This document shows, in pieces, positions 44,016 to 46,072 of a stretch of DNA of 46,072 nucleotides. Each line of letters opens with the position of its first letter. The stretch's first letter is position 1. Location of the stretch: positions 1-46,072 of the forward strand of contig CALGRI010000196.1 of the NCBI GenBank assembly GCA_937880875.1. The letters are read 5' to 3'. A program made the position numbers and the translations under genes. The stretch is from an uncultured Pseudomonadota bacterium. Lineage in GTDB: Bacteria; Desulfobacterota; Desulfobacteria; Desulfobacterales; Desulfobacteraceae. The notes beneath the pieces were generated by a model, which ran no database searches, was not told where the DNA came from, and saw only the letters and a list, made by a program, of their open reading frames with translations.

Positions 44016-44681
44016 ATGATGAATTACCCCTATATAGCATACAGTCAAAACATTGATATCCAGCCCATCTTTAATAATTTGAAAGGTGATCCCCTGGTCG
44101 TAGATATGTCGATCAACTCACCCCTTTTTGATACCATTGATGTCAGGGATCAGAAAGGGTTTCAGGAATTTCTGGATGATGATATGAAAGACCGGTACAC
44201 ATGGGGGGTTTCATCATATCTTGAAAACCGGGAAATTGTTCTGTCACAATGCCCCCAGATGGTTGAAGAACAAAGGTTCTACCATCTGGGACTTGATATT
44301 ATTGTTCCTTTGGCCACACCCTTGCACGCCCCTTTGGATGCCAGGGTCAAGGAAAGTGGATATGAAGAGGGTGAAGGAAATTATGGGGGCCATGTACTTT
44401 TAATGCATGAAAGCCCCTGTTTTGATACTTTTTACAGCTTTTATGGCCATTTAAACAAGGAACGACTCCCTGGTGTCGGCACCTTTTTCAAGGCTGGAGA
44501 CCCCTTTGCCTTTATCGGGGATTTTCATGAAAACGGAAACTGGTTTTACCATACCCATCTTCAGGTTATTACCCGGAAAGGAGTTGACCAGGGATATCTT
44601 TCCAAGGGATATTGTGCGGCCAAAGACCTGGCTATAATGGATTCCTTATGTCCGTCACCTTTGTCCCTGTTCAAGATCTGA
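44016..44681 (+). CDS. Cytosolic M23/LAS-fold metallohydrolase-like protein
   Basis: This 221-aa protein has the lysostaphin/M23 metallopeptidase fold. Metal ligands are complete: H90 and D94 (HLGLD), H181 with catalytic H179 (HTH), plus YGH at 143-145. The block YHLGLDIIVPLATPLHAPLD is like those of secreted M23 peptidases, yet there is no signal peptide or TM helix. The gene lies 47 bp after the KamA-like gene and 28 bp before an aminotransferase gene. Similar M23 modules occur fused between a kinase-like domain and class III aminotransferases in other bacteria, so a role in amino-compound metabolism rather than cell-wall cleavage is likely. Reaction unknown. Confidence 0.8.
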   Translation: MMNYPYIAYSQNIDIQPIFNNLKGDPLVVDMSINSPLFDTIDVRDQKGFQEFLDDDMKDRYTWGVSSYLENREIVLSQCPQMVEEQRFYHLGLDIIVPLATPLHAPLDARVKESGYEEGEGNYGGHVLLMHESPCFDTFYSFYGHLNKERLPGVGTFFKAGDPFAFIGDFHENGNWFYHTHLQVITRKGVDQGYLSKGYCAAKDLAIMDSLCPSPLSLFKI

Positions 44682-44709
44682 TCGGGTAACCTGTAAATGG
44701 AGAAATACC

Positions 44710-45858
44710 GTGGATATTAACCAGACCCTCCCGCAGGTTGATCTTCCCCCAAACATGATCCACCTGGGACTGGGGCAGCCGAGCAACCATTTACTCCCCA
44801 TAAAAGAGTTGGAAAAAGCCGCTGGTCATTGCTTGTCAAAAGAAAATAGCTTTTTTCTTGCCTATGGAGAAGAAAGGGGCAATGCTAACTTCAGGCAAAC
44901 CCTGGCTGATTTTTTAACTGCCCAATATCCAAATCCAGTGGATCCGGGACAATTGCTGATCACCAATGGAAACTCTCAAGCCCTGGATTTTATCTGCACA
45001 TTGTTTACCCGTCCCGGAGATACAGTGCTGGTGGAGGAACCCAGTTATTTTCTGGCCCTTAGGATATTTGCCGATCACAAACTCAACCTGGTGAGTATCC
45101 CTGTGGATGATAACGGGATAGTAACAGATATCCTCAAAAAAAAGCTTGAAACCCTGAGGCCTTCCTTCCTGTATGTCATTCCCACTTATCATAATCCTGC
45201 CAGTGTTACCCTGTCTTACAAACGGCGGCAGGACCTGGTTAAAATCTGTGCACAAAAGAATTTGCTGGTGGTGGCGGACGAAGTCTACCATTTCCTCAAT
45301 TATTCAGATGAGCCGCCCCCTCCCATGGGCAACTGGATCGACAAATGCCCCTTGATCAGTCTGGGATCATTTTCAAAGATTCTGGCACCGGGCTTAAGAC
45401 TGGGATGGATGCATACAAGCCCTGATTTAATTAAAAAAATGGCAAAGTCCGGTCTTTTAGACAGTGGCGGCGGTTTTAATCCCTTTACGTCTGAAATTGT
45501 AAATTCAGTCATTTGCCTCGGGTTTTTAAAGGCCAATATCCAACGCCTTAAAAACGTCTACCGTCAAAGGATTAAAATTTTCTGCGATCAATTGCGCATT
45601 CACCTGCCGGATCAGGCCGCGTTTAAAATTCCAAAGGGCGGATATTTTATCTGGGTGCGGTTCTCGGATGGTATTGATACCAACTCCTTCAGAAAAGCAG
45701 CCCAAAAACAGAATGTAGATTTTCATCCGGGAACCTTGTTTTCACACAAAAAAGGCTTAAAGAATTACATACGCCTTTCCTTTGCCTTTTATGATGAAGA
45801 AGTATTGGCAGAAGGTGCCCGCAGGCTGGGGAAAGTGATTTCGGAAAACTTATCTTAA
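44710..45858 (+). CDS. PLP-dependent aminotransferase, class I/II
   Basis: This 382-aa aminotransferase begins at GTG 44710 with GGAG about eight bases upstream. The fold-type I motifs are clear: IHLGLGQPS, YGEERGNANFR, NGNSQALDFICTLF, PTYHNPASVTL, DEVYHFL and the PLP-lysine in LGSFSKILAPGLRLGW. The features (PTYHNPAS, SKILAPGLR) place it with LysN/2-aminoadipate and MocR-related aminotransferases. It is the last gene of the operon. It likely removes the amino group of the compound made by the KamA-like enzyme, but donor and product are unknown. Confidence 0.92.
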   Translation: MDINQTLPQVDLPPNMIHLGLGQPSNHLLPIKELEKAAGHCLSKENSFFLAYGEERGNANFRQTLADFLTAQYPNPVDPGQLLITNGNSQALDFICTLFTRPGDTVLVEEPSYFLALRIFADHKLNLVSIPVDDNGIVTDILKKKLETLRPSFLYVIPTYHNPASVTLSYKRRQDLVKICAQKNLLVVADEVYHFLNYSDEPPPPMGNWIDKCPLISLGSFSKILAPGLRLGWMHTSPDLIKKMAKSGLLDSGGGFNPFTSEIVNSVICLGFLKANIQRLKNVYRQRIKIFCDQLRIHLPDQAAFKIPKGGYFIWVRFSDGIDTNSFRKAAQKQNVDFHPGTLFSHKKGLKNYIRLSFAFYDEEVLAEGARRLGKVISENLS

Positions 45859-46072
45859 CCCGTTGTTTCTATCGCCTTATAGTGGCGGGAAATTGATACC
45901 CTGCTCGCTGATAGGGATAAAGAACACAGAGAGTATGTGGACCTTTTTCGCTTAAGCCATAACCAGTTGATCGACGCCAAACTGCGGGCAAGAAAACAGC
46001 TTTTATGAAATATTTAGAGACTGGGTCATAGTTAAAAATATGATTTCTTAAGCGCTTTGCCGGGTTTGGACT
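45859..46072 (+). other. 3' end of window; short protein-like remnant
   Basis: No complete gene is seen. A frame open from 45883 to the TGA at 46006-46008 encodes a charged helical peptide (LADRDKEHREYVDLFRLS, then IDAKLRARKQLL) but lacks a start codon and ribosome site. It could be the tail of a decayed gene. No terminator for the operon is obvious here. Confidence 0.25.

Noticed and set aside
44016-44681. Secreted peptidoglycan endopeptidase
   Set aside because: No signal peptide, lipobox or TM segment, and a metabolic operon context.
45869-46072. Minus-strand open frame reaching the window end
   Set aside because: No start, no recognisable protein pattern; the plus-strand frame here is more protein-like but also unproven.

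Overview
The window looks like part of the chromosome of a strictly anaerobic, A+T-leaning deltaproteobacterium, most likely a sulfate reducer of the Desulfobacteraceae (Desulfobacula/Desulfobacter type). This is inferred from gene content: a tungsten-type aldehyde:ferredoxin oxidoreductase with a polyferredoxin partner, an orphan FmdE, cobalamin salvage under a B12 riboswitch, several radical SAM proteins, TRAP and ABC uptake systems, and two sigma-54 activators. I saw no tRNA, rRNA, CRISPR array, insertion sequence or prophage.

Layout. (1) 1-2.7 kb: the 3' end of a DUF2318 gene, a one-TM protein, an FtsX/MacB-type permease and a LolD-type ATPase, resembling the p19-type iron-uptake loci of epsilonproteobacteria. 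(2) 2.8-10.7 kb: housekeeping and accessory genes: an alpha/beta hydrolase, cobT behind a cobalamin riboswitch with its own terminator, FmdE, a zinc-ribbon miniprotein, an AcuI-like reductase, an MFS exporter, a DUF4438 protein, a THUMP RNA methyltransferase and a 55-aa protein. (3) 10.7-15 kb: a CtlX-type amidinohydrolase and a 1006-aa fusion of receiver-like domains with a PEP-synthase-type ATP-grasp domain. (4) 15-20.2 kb: an IclR regulator divergent from an aldehyde oxidoreductase operon (zinc ribbon, AOR, four-cluster ferredoxin), followed by a B12-binding-like radical SAM protein. Twin candidate IclR operators lie in the divergent region.

(5) 20.4-30.5 kb: a sulfonate catabolic locus. 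Genes for SuyA and SuyB (sulfolactate sulfo-lyase), a small membrane protein, a three-part TRAP transporter, an HpsN-like HisD-family dehydrogenase, an SDR and a zinc MDR dehydrogenase run on the minus strand. Together they could import 2,3-dihydroxypropane-1-sulfonate (DHPS), interconvert its enantiomers, oxidise it to sulfolactate and cleave that to pyruvate plus sulfite. In a sulfate reducer the sulfite would serve as a respiratory electron acceptor. A divergent GAF-AAA+ activator, a consensus -24/-12 promoter and two tandem 14-bp palindromes form a complete sigma-54 switch.

(6) 30.5-46 kb: a second catabolic region. A nitrilase-family hydrolase and a PLP ammonia-lyase diverge from a proline-racemase-family enzyme, a YtcJ-type amidohydrolase and a PAS-AAA+ sigma-54 activator. 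Behind a second consensus sigma-54 promoter come a polyamine-type ABC transporter, an unknown 107-aa protein, an 820-aa radical SAM protein of the KamA family with an internal duplication whose second half lacks the FeS cysteines, a cytosolic M23-fold protein with all metal ligands, and a class I aminotransferase. This last set looks like an uncharacterised amino-compound pathway and is the most likely place for undescribed biochemistry. The window ends in about 200 bp without a clear gene.
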